Shown here in pieces: positions 23,451 through 34,705 of a stretch of DNA of 64,000 bases. The notes beneath the pieces are model-generated. The model did no database searches. It saw only the letters and a program-made list of their open reading frames with translations, and was not told the origin of the DNA. Where the stretch lies: the NCBI RefSeq assembly GCF_045679555.1, contig NC_092099.1, positions 12,086,576 through 12,150,575 on the forward strand. The letters are read 5' to 3'. Position numbers and translations under genes: made by a program. Source of the stretch: Salvelinus alpinus. Taxonomy: Eukaryota > Chordata > Actinopteri > Salmoniformes > Salmonidae. How positions within the stretch are numbered: position 1 is the first letter of the stretch; every line of letters starts with the position of its first letter.

Positions 23451-23636
23451 GCCCAGTTTTTCAAAAGTTATCTGATCAGATTTTGGCATTCGGATACGAT
23501 TAAAGTCATAGAAATAAAATGAAAAGAACCAGAGTCCCCATTCAAGAGAATGATGCCAAGGTGTATTCATTTTATTTCTATGCATTTAATCCTATCTGAT
23601 TGCTGAAAACCGATCAGATAACTATAAAACTGGGCC
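23451..23636. mobile_element. Palindromic MITE, 'gcccagttttt' family
   Basis: GCCCAGTTTTTCAAAAGTTA at the left is mirrored by the right end ATAACTATAAAACTGGGC. TCTGATCAG and ATTTTATTTCTATG blocks also pair, so the whole 186 bp can fold as one hairpin. Confidence 0.8.
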
Positions 23637-23693
23637 CAGAGACTGCTGCATTAGCAACAAGCCCTGTGCTGATATTGTAGAGAATGACAAAAT

Positions 23694-23852
23694 CCATATA
23701 CGACTAGCTGTTCCATATACGACTAGCTGTTCCATATACGACTAGCTGTTCCATATACGACTAGCTGTTCCATATATGACTAGCTGTTCCATATACGACT
23801 AGCTGTTCCATATACGACTAGCTGTTCCATATATGACTAGCTGTTCCATATA
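23694..23852. repeat. 19-bp tandem repeat, 8 full units
   Basis: Unit CCATATACGACTAGCTGTT repeated eight times with C/T variation at one site (ATACG or ATATG), plus a partial unit. Confidence 0.95.
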
Positions 23853-24512
23853 AGACATCCCTGCAAAATGACTGTTTACTAAAGTATGATTTCCTTTAGT
23901 ATCATCCAGGGTTTTTTATATCTTAATACAGTATCTTTGTATGAAAACTGATATATGAAATTATTTGAAATGTAAAATGTATCTTATTTCAAGATATTTT
24001 TCAAGATATTTTACCTTAATCGTCACATTAAGATAAAATATATTGAAAGTTATTGAAATAAAATAAATGACTTGTAAAAAAAAATTGTCTGCAAATGATG
24101 CTAGATAATTTAGCTTTGGTGAGAAAAAACACACAAGAAACTCAAATGTTAAGCTAATTATCACTCAGTATAAGATATGTAGTCTTGCTTAGATATCCCT
24201 TTTTTTGCAGTACAGGAATTATTCACTGTATTCAACAATGCATACTATATATAGCATATTATGGATTATGTTATGTTAATGAAGGATGGATGTTCTATAT
24301 AACAAAATCATCCCAGCTCTTGGACAGATGTTATTTGATAACCACAATATGTTGACAGTTTCTTGTCTGTCTCAGTTGCTCTATCTATTTGACCCAGTTG
24401 TGATGCTCCATGGAATCACTCAGGGATACTATGGTATCCACCACATGCTCTCATGTTACATGACAGAAGAATGTGCGATGGCCTATTATTGCATCCATAT
24501 GGAGTGGCCATG

Positions 24513-24623
24513 GCTGCATCCTAATTGGCACCCTAGCCCTAGGTAGTGAACTACTTTTGACCCGGGTCCACAGGGCTCTGGTCAAAAGTAGTGCGCTAGG
24601 GAATAGCGTGACACTCGGGATGG
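24513..24623. repeat. Palindromic MITE, copy 4
   Basis: Arms CACCCTAGCCCTAGGTAGTG and GTAGTGCGCTAGGGAATAGC around a GGTCAAAAGTAG/CTACTTTTGACC pairing. Confidence 0.75.
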
Positions 24624-26171
24624 AGATTGTGTCCTAGATAAAGTTAAAACGCCATCTTCGCTGAGAAAATCACAACCCATTTCTTTCATGGATAGAGGAT
24701 TTTTGATCAACCTTGAGCTCCATTAGGAAATCAATAAGGTTGTATAGTATTTCAAATAGAGGTAAACAGCATTGGTGAGAAATAGGGCTCCAAATCCATC
24801 AACCATCAAATATTAAACCAGCAACACGGCCCATGCAGTATCCCTGATCGGAGAGATTATGGGGTGAGATGGGAAATTAGAGAATGTCTTGTGAAGTGAT
24901 TGGCTGTTCTTCCCAGCGAATGACCTCAAGTGCCATCTCTGCTGATATAAAGTGCACGATAAGTGCATCTCCCCTACATCTCTCTGATTAGATTATTAAA
25001 TCAATCCCAGCCCTCCTATCAGGCCTTGCCCAGGCTATTTTTGTTAAATGGGTTACACAAGAACATCAAACTCTCTTCAATCAAACTCTGATGGGAGACG
25101 GTATATTGGCAAAAAAAATCGAAGTATCTTCAGTAGCAAGAATAACATATCCTCACAGGATTTCTCAATGATGTGAATCTGAAATACCAACCCTGATATC
25201 AATCATCCTTTTATATGTGCGATCACAGCTAGCGAATGTTTTTCTCTGTCCTTCTTGCAATGTGCATTACTCTCAACCCATCACCCATCTAGGATCATCT
25301 TGAGACGAGAACAAATCTGCACATCTTCCAGTTAAGTGCACAATGTTGCACAGCTCAACAGCCTTTCAGTGTGTTCTGTGAAAAGACTCCGATCAACCTC
25401 TAACCCACATGTTCTAAGTACTTTTGAGTGACATGCAATATGAAACTTAAAATTGAAAACTAATCGTGTGTGTGAGTGTGAGGGTTCAAGGGATTGCTCA
25501 CAATTAAAAGGATTATTCAGACGGCTTTTTCAAATTGTTCCTTGTCACTGATCTAGCCGGGGCCATAAATAGCCAATGCAATAGCAGACTCCCTTGCACC
25601 ACAAAGCCAATGCTAGCTGTGTAATTGACTTGCTTTGATTCTGATGTCTGTGTGGTTAGAGTAAATCCCCATCCACAAGCAGATGTTTTATCCTAACACA
25701 GTCTGAATTGGACAGGAACAATAGGACAGACGAGGGTAACACTTTACAGTCTTCTTATTCCTGCTAATGAACATCTTACTGTGTATCTAGTCTTCCACAG
25801 TGTAACAAATATCATGATCACTGTTGCGCCACTGTACAACAACAGTTACACAGTAATAAGAACACAATAGGGTAATATAGTGACTCAATAAACAAGGACA
25901 CAAATGTATCCTGTTAGGCCTGTGTAGCATGTTCTCTACTAAAAGTACAGACTTAGTCAAGACCGTGTAAGGATGTCTGGCCTAATTTTAGCTGTGTCTG
26001 AAAATATAGCAATTAAATATCTCTAGCTCACAGCACAGAGCAGACGTTTTCCAGCCAAAGCTAACGCTTTGGTCTTTTCACAGAAAAGTATCTAAGTAGC
26101 CTATTCCTCATAATGAGGGGAAGAATATGTCACCCCATAGTCATTATACGACTGAATGCTGCAGTTTGCTT
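24624..26171. other. Intergenic, no recognised features
   Basis: No repeat family or exon could be supported. The sequence looks single-copy and could hold conserved non-coding elements of the galnt13-kcnj3 interval, which only cross-species alignment could show. Confidence 0.45.
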
Positions 26172-26210
26172 TTCTTCTTCTTCTTCTTCTTCTTCTTCTT
26201 CTTCTTCTTC
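26172..26210. repeat. (TTC)13 microsatellite
   Basis: Thirteen perfect TTC units. A second TTC-rich scrap at 26874-26892 follows the SINE. Confidence 0.95.
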
Positions 26211-26214
26211 AAAT

Positions 26215-26360
26215 CAAAACAATTCAAATCAAATCAAGCTTTATTTATACAGCATATTTCAGACACGGAATGCAACACAATGTGGTTTACAGGGGGAAAA
26301 AACACGAATAAAAAGCAATGAAAATAAAAGCTGAAATATTTACTGCACAACAAACATAAG
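26215..26360 (-). mobile_element. Short 3' tail of a LINE
   Basis: Begins with AAATCAAAACAATTCAAATC and CAAGCTTTATTTATACAGCA, the kind of 3' terminus shared by fish L2-like LINEs read on the opposite strand. Only about 150 bases are recognisable. Confidence 0.5.
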
Positions 26361-26375
26361 ATAAATAATCTTCTT

Positions 26376-26864
26376 TTTTTTTTTTCTTTTTTTAAAATTT
26401 TATCCCCTTTTCTCCCCAATTTTCGTGGTATCCAATCGCTAGTAATTACTATCTTGTCTCATCGCTACAACTCCCGTACGGGCTCGGGAGAGACGAAGGT
26501 CGAAAGTCATGCGTCCTCCGAAGCACAACCCAACCAAGCCGCACTGCTTCTTAACACAGCGCGCCTCCAACCCGGAAGCCAGCCGCACCAATGTGTCGGA
26601 GGAAACACCGTGCACCCGCCCCCCTCGGTTAGCACGCACTGCGCCCGGCCCGCCACAGGAGTCGCTGGAGCGCGATGAGACAAGGATATCCCTACCGGCC
26701 AAACCCTCCCTAACCCGGACGACGCTAAGCCAATTGTGCATCGCCCCACGGACCTCCCGGTCGCAGCCGGCTGCGACAGAGCCTGGGCGCGAACCCAGAC
26801 TCTGGTGGCGCAGCATAGCACTGCGATGCAGTGCTCTAGACCACTGCGCCACCCGGGAGGCCAC
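26376..26864 (-). mobile_element. Long tRNA-derived SINE, full length
   Basis: 489 bp, GC-rich head against AT-rich surroundings. Minus-strand head GGCCTCCCGGGTGGCGCAGT with an A box (GTGGCGCAGTGG) and a B box (GGTTCGCGCCC), and a 3' A/T tail at 26376-26400. An exact 15-bp duplication ATAAATAATCTTCTT flanks it (26361-26375 and 26865-26879), proving retroposition. A truncated copy is at 33500-33733. Confidence 0.93.
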
Positions 26865-27037
26865 ATAAATAATCTTCTTCATCTTCTTCTTCTACCTTGG
26901 TATAATGAAGATATTGGTGGCTGCTGTCTAGCATCCAGAGGCTTGAACTATTGCTTGAGACACATGCTGCTATTGTAGGCACATTAAAAGTGCACTGACA
27001 TACAGGTCCGGCCCAGTGTTAGCTGTTACAAGTGTTA

Positions 27038-28500
27038 CAGTGGTTGCGAAAGTATTCACCCCACTTAGCATTTTTCCTATTTTGTTGCCTTGCAACCTGG
27101 AATTTAAATATATTTTTTGGGGGGTTTGTATCATTTGATTTACACAACATGCCTACCACTATGAAGATGCAAAATATTTTTGATTGTGAAACAAACAAGA
27201 AATAAGACAAAAAAAACTGAAACCTTGAGCGTGCATAACTATTCACCCCCCCAAAGTCAATACTTTGTAGAGCCACCTTTTCCAGCAATTACAGCTGCAA
27301 GTCTCTTGGGGTATGTCTCTATAAGCTTGGCACATCTAGCCACTGGGATTTTTGCCCATTCTTCAAGGCAAAACTGCTCCAGCTCCTTCAAGTTGGATGG
27401 GTTCCACTGGTGTACAGCAATCTTTAAGTCATACCACAGATTCTCAACTGGATTGAAGTCTGGGCTTTGACTAGGCCATTCCAAGACATTTAAATGTTTT
27501 CCCTTAAACCACTCGAGTGTTGCTTTAGCAGTATGCTTAGGTTCATTGTCCTGCTGGAAGGTGAACCTCCGCCCCAGTTTCAAATCTCTGGAAGACTGAA
27601 ACAGGTTTCCCTCAAGAATTTCCCTGTATTTAGCGCCATCTACCATGCTTCCCTGTGGGGATGTTGTTCTCGGGGTGATGAGAGGTGTTGGGTTTGCGCC
27701 AGACATAGCGTTTCCCTTGATGGCCCAAAAGCTCAATTTTAGTCTCATCTGATCAGAGTACCTTCTTCCATATGTTTGGGGAGTCTCCCACATGCCATAT
27801 TTTTCTTTAAGCAATGGCTTTTTTTCTGGCCATTGTTCTGTAAAGCCCACCTCTGTGGAGTGTACGGCTTAAAGTGGTCCTATGGACAGATACTCCAATC
27901 TCCGCTGTGGAGTTTTGCAGCTCCTTCAGGGTTATCTTTGGTCTCTTTGTTGCCTCTGATTAATGCCCTCTTTGCCTGGTCCATGAGTTTTGGTGGGCGG
28001 CCCTCTCTTGGCAGGTTTGTTGTGGTGCCATATTCTTTCCATTTTTTAATAATGGATTTAATGGTGCTCCGTGGGATGTTCAAAGTTTTTTATAACCCAA
28101 CCCTGATCTGTACTTCTCCACAACTTTGTCCCTGACCTGTTTGGAGAGCTCCTTGGTCTTCATGGTGCCGCTTGCTTGGTGGTGCCCCTTGCTTCGTTGT
28201 GTTGCAGACTCTGGGGCCTTTCAGAACAGGTGTATGTATACTGAGATCATGTAACAGATCACGTGACACTTAGATTGCACACAGGGGAGCTTTATTTAAA
28301 TAATTATGTGACTTCTGAAGGTAATTGGTTGCACCAGATCTTATTTGGGGGCTTCATAGCAAAGGGGGTGAATAGATATTCATGCAACACATAACATGTC
28401 CATTACATGAAATCCAAATAAAAATCCATTTAAATTACAGGTTGTAATGCAACAAAATAGGAACAACACTAAGGGGGATGAATACTTTTGCAAGAAACTG
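27038..28500 (-). mobile_element. Tc1-like transposon, nearly full length
   Basis: Ends CAGTGGTTGCGAAAGTATTC (27038) and the complement finishing at 28500, with TA on both sides (27036-27037, 28501-28502). 1463 bp. Same family as 5492-7082 but opposite orientation. Confidence 0.92.
27257..28163 (-). pseudogene. Tc1-like transposase, C-terminal half open
   Basis: Starts at 28163 with M-K-T-K-E-L-S-K-Q-V. The helix-turn-helix region is split by frameshifts near 28080 and 27960. A 197-residue frame at 27257-27850 keeps the [10 protein letters not shown] block with the second catalytic Asp, the D-F-N-P-V-E-N-L-W block with the catalytic Glu, and the C-terminal G-G-S-T-K-Y. The first catalytic Asp region (S-D-Q/E) is damaged by a small deletion, so the enzyme would be dead. 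Confidence 0.9.
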
Positions 28501-28502
28501 TA

Positions 28503-29180
28503 TGTTGGTGTTAGGCAGCCCCAGGCTCTGTGCTGTTTTTAGAATGTGCTCATTTGTACTATAAAGAGGTGTATGGAAAGCCGTGTTAACATACTGTACA
28601 TTCATAGAATGTTTTATACCAATAATAGTATTTTTTATATAAAAATGGATTATCGATATCAACACATTAACACATTAATTGCACTATAACGACAAGCGGA
28701 TAAGAGGGAATCCGTAATTTTGATTAAGACAATGAGCGAGCGACGACGGACGTAGTCAATATAACTATTTGTTCTGCACTTTTGAAATGTACAGCGACAG
28801 AAGTCAGAACCGTAGGATAAATAAAGGGGCTATATGAACAGACAATGAAAACTCTTACGATATTCGATGATTACATTTCTCTAAAATAGGTTATAGGCAC
28901 CACCAAGTTAGAACAGCAGGTAAAATGAATAGTTGAAAATAGACCAAATTATTAGGGTGAGGCACATGGGCTACTAACAGCTTACTACACAACATACACT
29001 TAGTATTACTTTCTTAGCTACAGTATACATATCTTCTTGGCATATTACATAATTTATGCAGCAGCATACAAGACATGTTTGTGCTGTGCTCACTTGAACA
29101 GGAAGGTGGCGGCGGCGGTTTTTCGTCTGAAAATTTTGTCATCATACTTTGTCATCAAAGTCTGGCATTCTCTGGATTTA
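28503..29180. other. Intergenic, no recognised features
   Basis: No exon or repeat assigned. Confidence 0.45.
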
Positions 29181-29421
29181 TGGTGCTTTCAAGACAACTG
29201 GGAACTCGGGGTAAAAAAAGGTTGAATCATGATGACGTCAGTAATCTTCAGGTTGTAGCTCAAGAAAGAGGCCCGAGTTCCCGATTTACAATTCCGAGTT
29301 GGATGAAAGATCAAAAGGTATTTTCCCAGTCGTAGCTTGTTTTTCCAGAGTACCCAGTTGTCTTGAACTCACTAAAGTCTGATTTTGCAGTTCCGAGTTA
29401 ACAGTTGTTTTGAGCGCGGCA
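29181..29421. mobile_element. MITE with 'tcaagacaactggga' inverted ends
   Basis: TGGTGCTTTCAAGACAACTG on the left pairs with GTTGTTTTGAGCGCGGCA on the right. Inner blocks CCCGAGTTCCC, TTCCGAGTT and CCCAGTTGTCTTGAA also complement one another. About 240 bp, no coding capacity. The element type is widespread in teleosts, as far as I recall. Confidence 0.75.
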
Positions 29422-32022
29422 CAAATCATGCTTCATTGACAGCATGGCCAATGTTGAATGTTTATAATTTTAAACTTGGAAAAGAGACCCTTAATCTTAG
29501 ACTTGGGACCACACAGCCACTCCACTAAATAGCAGGCTAGTGATTGCTTTGCAATGCTTGCAGTTAGCCACTGATTCCTTCCAAACCACTCATTGTTGAA
29601 TTTGAGATTTCCAACTTGTTGTGTAATGTTATTGTCCAATGGCTGATGAGCACCGATACGTTTTATCTGTAATTTCTCTTCATTATTTCTATTCATATTA
29701 TGACAAGGATTAAAAGCATTCGCCAGTAGATTGTCGACTTGATTCATGATGATGACTGCTAGTTAAGAATTTGAAAGTATGTCCAATCAAAGCTACTGTA
29801 GATATAACGTGATTTGATGTCATTTTATCTGTGTCCAATGACCTTGATCCTTCTTGGATGGGCACTTCTAATGTAACTCTATGGCAGCACTCAAGGGGCT
29901 AGAATTTTAGAGCTCTACCCTTAGACTTGGCGGTGACGTAGTGTCCCCATGAGTGACAGAACACAGACCCAATCCCAGCGCAACGCTCCATATTTTCTGC
30001 TGGCTTGCCCCACCACCACAGAAAGTACTGAACTAGGCTGAAACACCTGCATTTTGGAGCTGCCTGACTCAAGAAAACAAAAAAGAGACCATGTTTGTAT
30101 TCGGCATTATTAACTCAAATAATCAAATTTTTTTTGCAAACTCTCAGAGAAATAAGTATACTGCTAGGTTTTACACAGTATAATGAAACAAATAACTACA
30201 GTATTAATAAAGAAATTTACAGATGATACATTTGTGACATCAATATAAAAAACATTTGTATTTTTATTCCTCAGTACATCAATATCAGATCTGTATGTAA
30301 AACATTTACATTTCACATTTTAGTCAAGAAGATGCTCTTATACAGAGCAACTTACCGTAAGTGCATTCATCTTAAGATAGCTAGCTGAGACACATGTCAC
30401 AGTCAAATATACAGGATATGAACATTCCATTCCAGCTATATATGAACATTCCATTCCACTTTAACATGGTGTCTCTTTTTCTGAATAGCTTTTCTTTTCC
30501 AAAGGGTTGTACAGTATATATGGCAGTTTGGCTCTGTGTGTGGTGGTGCCAGTTTGCGTGTGTGCATGTGTGTGCATGTGTGTGTGCCTGTGCGTGTCTG
30601 TGTTTGCGTGCACTAGTCCGTGTGTGCATGCCTGCATACCTATGTGCGTGTGTGGTGTGTGTAACGGGGGGTGATATGAGCAGTGCATCAGTTTTGCATA
30701 GTGACTTGTGTTCCCTCTAAGTTCTCCGCCTCTGGGGAACAACAGTTTGCAATGAGTTTCAGCAGGTGGTGTTGTCTGCATAACCTGTTACTCTTTTCAG
30801 ATTATGAAAGATATCCGCAGCTCTTGCGAGGAAGAAAAGCAATCTGGGAATAAAAGTGGAAGGGATGGGGTTGAGGGGGGTGAGGCACTGGCATGTTAGT
30901 GGAGGTGACCGAGAGTAATAGAGAGTGGAAGAGATATCAATCATTGTCCCCCAAGACCAAGTACATGTAGAGATCAGGGCCTGTATTTGTCAAGCGCCTC
31001 AGAGTATAGTGCTGATCTAGGATCAGGTCCTCCCTGTCCATTATGATCTAAAAGGTTCTTAGTCGCTGAATACACTCCCAGGGCTGCTTTCCAGTTAGCT
31101 AATAGCTACAGTGTGACTGGAGAGAAAGAGACATTCCACAGAGTTTTTTCATATCCTAATGTATCCTTGTTAAATCCCAGACATTACAGAGGGTTTGCTT
31201 GAATTTAAAATGTAAATGCATTCAGTGTATCGTATGTATTCTATAACACAATTGAGGAATGGATCCATTTTCTTACATCAGATAGCACATAAATTCCGCC
31301 TGCACTGATCTGTCTCGTATCTCGCAAAAGGTAATGAGATAGCTCGAAAGTAGTCCGGCTACAATGGGCAGCCATAACATTTGACATTGCCTTATGAACC
31401 AAATTTCATCCTCAAATCATCCAAATTAATATAAGATAAAACAATAGATCCATAATTGATTGTGATTTTTGTTGTTGTTCAGGAAGTCGTAGTCGTTCAA
31501 TTTTACATCTAGCTAAGAAGTTTGGTGCTTGACGGAGCAGTATTTCTGGAGTTTGACAATGAGCATGACAACTAGCTTAAATTTGTCCATTAGCTTGCTA
31601 ATGTAGCTCTAAACTAGTCACTTTGTATGAAATTAATAGGAAGCTAACCTAGTGCACCTATGCTGAACACCAACTGCTTCCTCCATAAGCTAGCTAGCTA
31701 GTACACTGTTTTAGTAACATTATTTTATCACAATGAATGAGTTTTGAAGAAGAGCTAGCCCTGCCTGTTGTGCCGCGAGTCATGTATACAGTCGGTCAGT
31801 AGTCTCCTCTCAGCTCAGCTGCTGCTGCCCTTAGCTGCTGCTGTGCTTACGCGCTTATTTGACCCCTACGTTAGCAACGATCACGGAGAAACATGCTGAT
31901 CTATGGACTGATTTCTGATAACTGTCCCTCTTAATTTTGGGGTAACATGTCTACAACTTCAGGTCAAGCTACTGTAAGCAAGCGGTTTATTTTTCAGTAA
32001 AGGTAGAGCTAGCTAGCTATGT
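29422..32022. other. Intergenic with a TG-rich microsatellite
   Basis: Contains an imperfect TG/TGCG array at about 30533-30662. The remainder shows no recognised exon or repeat. GCTAGCTAGC runs occur near 31690. Confidence 0.5.
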
Positions 32023-32763
32023 TATAGGGTGTCCACCCACTCTGCACAGAGTTGGTGAAAATGCACAATCAAGACAAACATTATTAATGCTCTGAATTGT
32101 TTAGTGGAGTCTTTCTGTAACACATCATTACCATAATATGTTTTGTTGTCTAATGCATTCAATAGTAAGCACAGAGGTCTATTGACATAGCGATGCAGGT
32201 TTCTCGTAACAACTTTTGAGGATTTTACATTTTGTGGTCGTCGTCTTCAAAGTTGCTTCCCCGGGTCACAGAAAACTAAGTTAGCATGACACGAGCTAAA
32301 ATAAATGTAAAAGGCTTTGAAAATGAAAAGCTTGGTATAAGCTCAGTGCTCCATTGACAGTTCACAGATATACGCTTGTTTTTGTGAGAACTCTTCGAAA
32401 AATAATAACAGGAATTTCAAATGAATATGAAAAGCGTATACTAAAATATGAAAATACTACATCTCAAAATCGATATCTATCTTACCTCTATATTGTTTTA
32501 TGTCTTGCGGATTCGAGAAGAAAGACCATGAGTTCAATGGGAAAGTGAGCCTGTCAAGTAGACTGTAGCCTTAATTCTTGCACAGAATCCAGCCTTGCTG
32601 ACACAATGCAATTTTCCTGATTTAGACCACTTTTTTTCTCTTGCCTACATTGAGTGGATTATGATAGAGACAGAGTTTAACTAATGGTTTTCTTAGAGGA
32701 TTATCTACACAATTAACATTATTTTACCAATTCGTCAAAAGATTTTTGATTGGACACCCTATA
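32023..32763. mobile_element. Unnamed 741-bp element with 13-bp inverted ends
   Basis: Perfect terminal repeat TATAGGGTGTCCA at 32023-32035 and its complement TGGACACCCTATA at 32751-32763. The interior is AT-rich and non-coding. Whether the outermost TA/TATA belongs to the element or is the target duplication cannot be decided. Superfamily not assigned. Confidence 0.5.
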
Positions 32764-33499
32764 TTTTAGTAAGCTAGCTAGCTAGAACAAGTTGGCTAAA
32801 GGGCTTCACACAGCCTACACAAGGTTTCCGTAATAAGTCTGACGGCGCTTCGTTTGCATAGCGCTCCTCATAGCTCTACGTACTTTTGTGCAAATTCAAC
32901 ATAGTTCAATCAGAGAGGAAGCAGCGAAGTGAGAGGGATAACTGGGCCCAAAATCGGTCTTTTCCAGCAGGTGCCTTAAAAAAATATATACACATTTCCA
33001 ACAGGTGGTGTAAAAATAAAATAATGCTCACCAAGCAAGAAGTTTTTTATTGGAAGTCAGTGAGAGAGTGTTGAATTTGGTAAATAAAAATGTAATGGCT
33101 TATTTGCTACATGTGGCTTTTTTGATTGAACATAAGTTTCGTAACATTTAGGTTGTTAACAGTGTACTGATATAAGTAGGACACGTGCCATCCCAGCAAC
33201 TTTGAGAAAAAATACAACTTTATATCGGAGTTGAACCTTCCCAGCTAGCAATGAGGATTCGGGTGTCGGACTTGGCCCAGAATCAAAATGAATGACTGCC
33301 CAGAATCGGCCCAAGTACATCGGGACGTGTCCATCTAACGGAATTCAGCCAACTTTGCTGGCATCTTACCAGAATCCCCCCAGAAGCGGCCTGATGCAAA
33401 TTTTTATTAATGAATGCAAAATTACCCGATTTAGTCATTTTAAATATTACTATTATACATTTTATACATACACAGTATACCCATCTACAAAAAAATATT

Positions 33500-33733
33500 T
33501 CTGTTGGAGGAAACACCATACACCTGGTGACCATGTCAGCGTGCATGTGCCTGGCCCGCCACAGGAGTCACTACAGCTCGATGGGACAAGGACATCCCGG
33601 CCAGCCAAACCTTCCCCTAAATCGGATGACGTGGGGCCAATTGGGCGTCGCCTCATGGGTCTCGAACCAGCATCTGTAGTAACGCAGTTTGCACTGCGAT
33701 GCAGGGTCTTAGACCATTGCACCACTTAGGAGG
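33500..33733 (-). mobile_element. Truncated tRNA-derived SINE (same family as 26376-26864)
   Basis: Minus-strand head with GTGCAATGG and a decayed B box (GGTTCGAGACC), then the same body (CACAGGAGTC and GGACATCCCGGCC on the + strand). The 3' half and tail are missing. Its head end is interrupted by the LTR-like element at 33734. Confidence 0.8.
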
Positions 33734-33857
33734 TGTAACGGATGTGAAATGGCTAGCTAGTTAGCGGGTACGCGCTACTAGCATTTCAATCAGTTACGTC
33801 ACTTGCTCTGAGACTTAAGTAGGGTTTCCCCTTGCTCTGCAAGGGCCGCGGCTTTTG

Positions 33858-33928
33858 TGGAGCGATGGGTAACGACGCTTCGTGGGTGTCAGTTGTTGAT
33901 GTGTGCAGAAGGTCCCTGGTTCGCGCCC
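33858..33928 (+). promoter_or_regulatory. tRNA-like Pol III promoter in repeat 1
   Basis: TGGAGCGATGGG (33858-33869) resembles an A box and GGTTCGCGCCC (33918-33928) a B box, about 60 bp apart. The B box sits in a T-arm-like CCTGG/CCGTG stem. No intact tRNA cloverleaf was found. Confidence 0.6.
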
Positions 33929-34155
33929 GTGTCGGGGCGAGGGGACGGTTTAAAGTTATACTGTTACATTGATGCTGTTGACCCGGATCACTGGTTGCTG
34001 CGGAAAAGGAGGAGGTTGAAAGGGGGGTGAGTGTAACGGATGTGAAATGGCTAGCTAGTTAGCGGGTACGCGCTACTAGCATTTCAATCAGTTACGTCAC
34101 TTGCTCTGAGACTTAAGTAGGGTTTCCCCTTGCTCTGCAAGGGCCGCAGCTTTTG

Positions 34156-34226
34156 TGGAGCGATGGGTAACGACGCTTCGTGGGTGTCAGTTGTTGATGT
34201 GTGCAGAGGGTCCCTGGTTCGCGCCC
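34156..34226 (+). promoter_or_regulatory. tRNA-like Pol III promoter in repeat 2
   Basis: The same A-box and B-box strings recur 298 bp downstream (34156-34167, 34216-34226) without change. Confidence 0.6.
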
Positions 34227-34705
34227 GTGTCGGGGCGAGGGGACGTACTAAAGTTATACTGTTACAGAGGCTCCAACCACAAAGTTTTTAATGCTTATCA
34301 ATTGCCTTGCACAAAGTATCAAAATTCTAATATACTACTTAAACAGGAATCTTAAAGAATTGAATGTAAATGTTAATTGTATTTTTTGATCACAATGAGA
34401 AAATATGGAAAAATAAATAAATAATGAAATGTTAATTATATAAAGCAGCCCCAATCGTCCCGAGCCCCAAGTATTACATTTGGGCCAGATAATTCTCACT
34501 AGAATCGGTCCGAGCCCCAAGTAATACATTTGGGCCAGATAACTCACACCGGAATCGGCCTAAGCTCAATCCCCGCATCCTAGCCATAAGTAATACTGCC
34601 GAACACGACCCAGACTCAGGCCACATGTCGTCCGCCGAGTCTGACTCTCAGCGGAGTGCCCCGACTCTCCGACCGAATCCGCCCAGACCCACTGTGCTAG
34701 CTGGG

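Larger units (their letters stand above)
33734..34266 (+). mobile_element. Miniature LTR-like retroelement (TRIM-like) with a Pol III promoter in its repeats
   Basis: Two direct repeats of exactly 235 bp (33734-33968, 34032-34266) start TGTAACGG and end CTGTTACA, differing at only a few sites. Between them are 63 bp, which end in a purine-rich GGAAAAGGAGGAGGTTGAAA, then GGGGGGTGAG, abutting the second repeat like a polypurine tract. The outer flanks carry a matching 4-bp GAGG (33730-33733 and 34267-34270). No protein is encoded. The sequence after the first repeat (TTGATGCTGTTGACCC) is not a standard tRNA complement, so the priming mechanism is unclear. A head-to-tail dimer of a 298-bp SINE-like unit is the main alternative. 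Confidence 0.6.
33240..34705. mobile_element. Unnamed element with CCCAGCTAGCA ends, carrying two later insertions
   Basis: CCCAGCTAGCA at 33240-33250 is mirrored by TGCTAGCTGGG at 34695-34705, and nearby GATTCGG/CCGAATC blocks also pair. The right part has a twofold internal repeat (CCGAGCCCCAAGTATTACAT, TTTGGGCCAGATAA). A SINE fragment and a small LTR-like element have landed inside. Family not assigned; no transposase. Confidence 0.5.

Noticed and set aside
23694..23852. CRISPR-like array
   Set aside because: Units are directly adjacent with no spacers, and the genome is eukaryotic.
26439..26882. Several long overlapping frames on both strands
   Set aside because: Produced by the GC-rich tRNA-derived SINE; non-coding.
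30394..30720. Cys/Val-rich open frame
   Set aside because: Generated by the TG-rich microsatellite.
33858..33928. Functional tRNA gene
   Set aside because: Box A and B are present but no acceptor or anticodon stem closes; part of a repeat.
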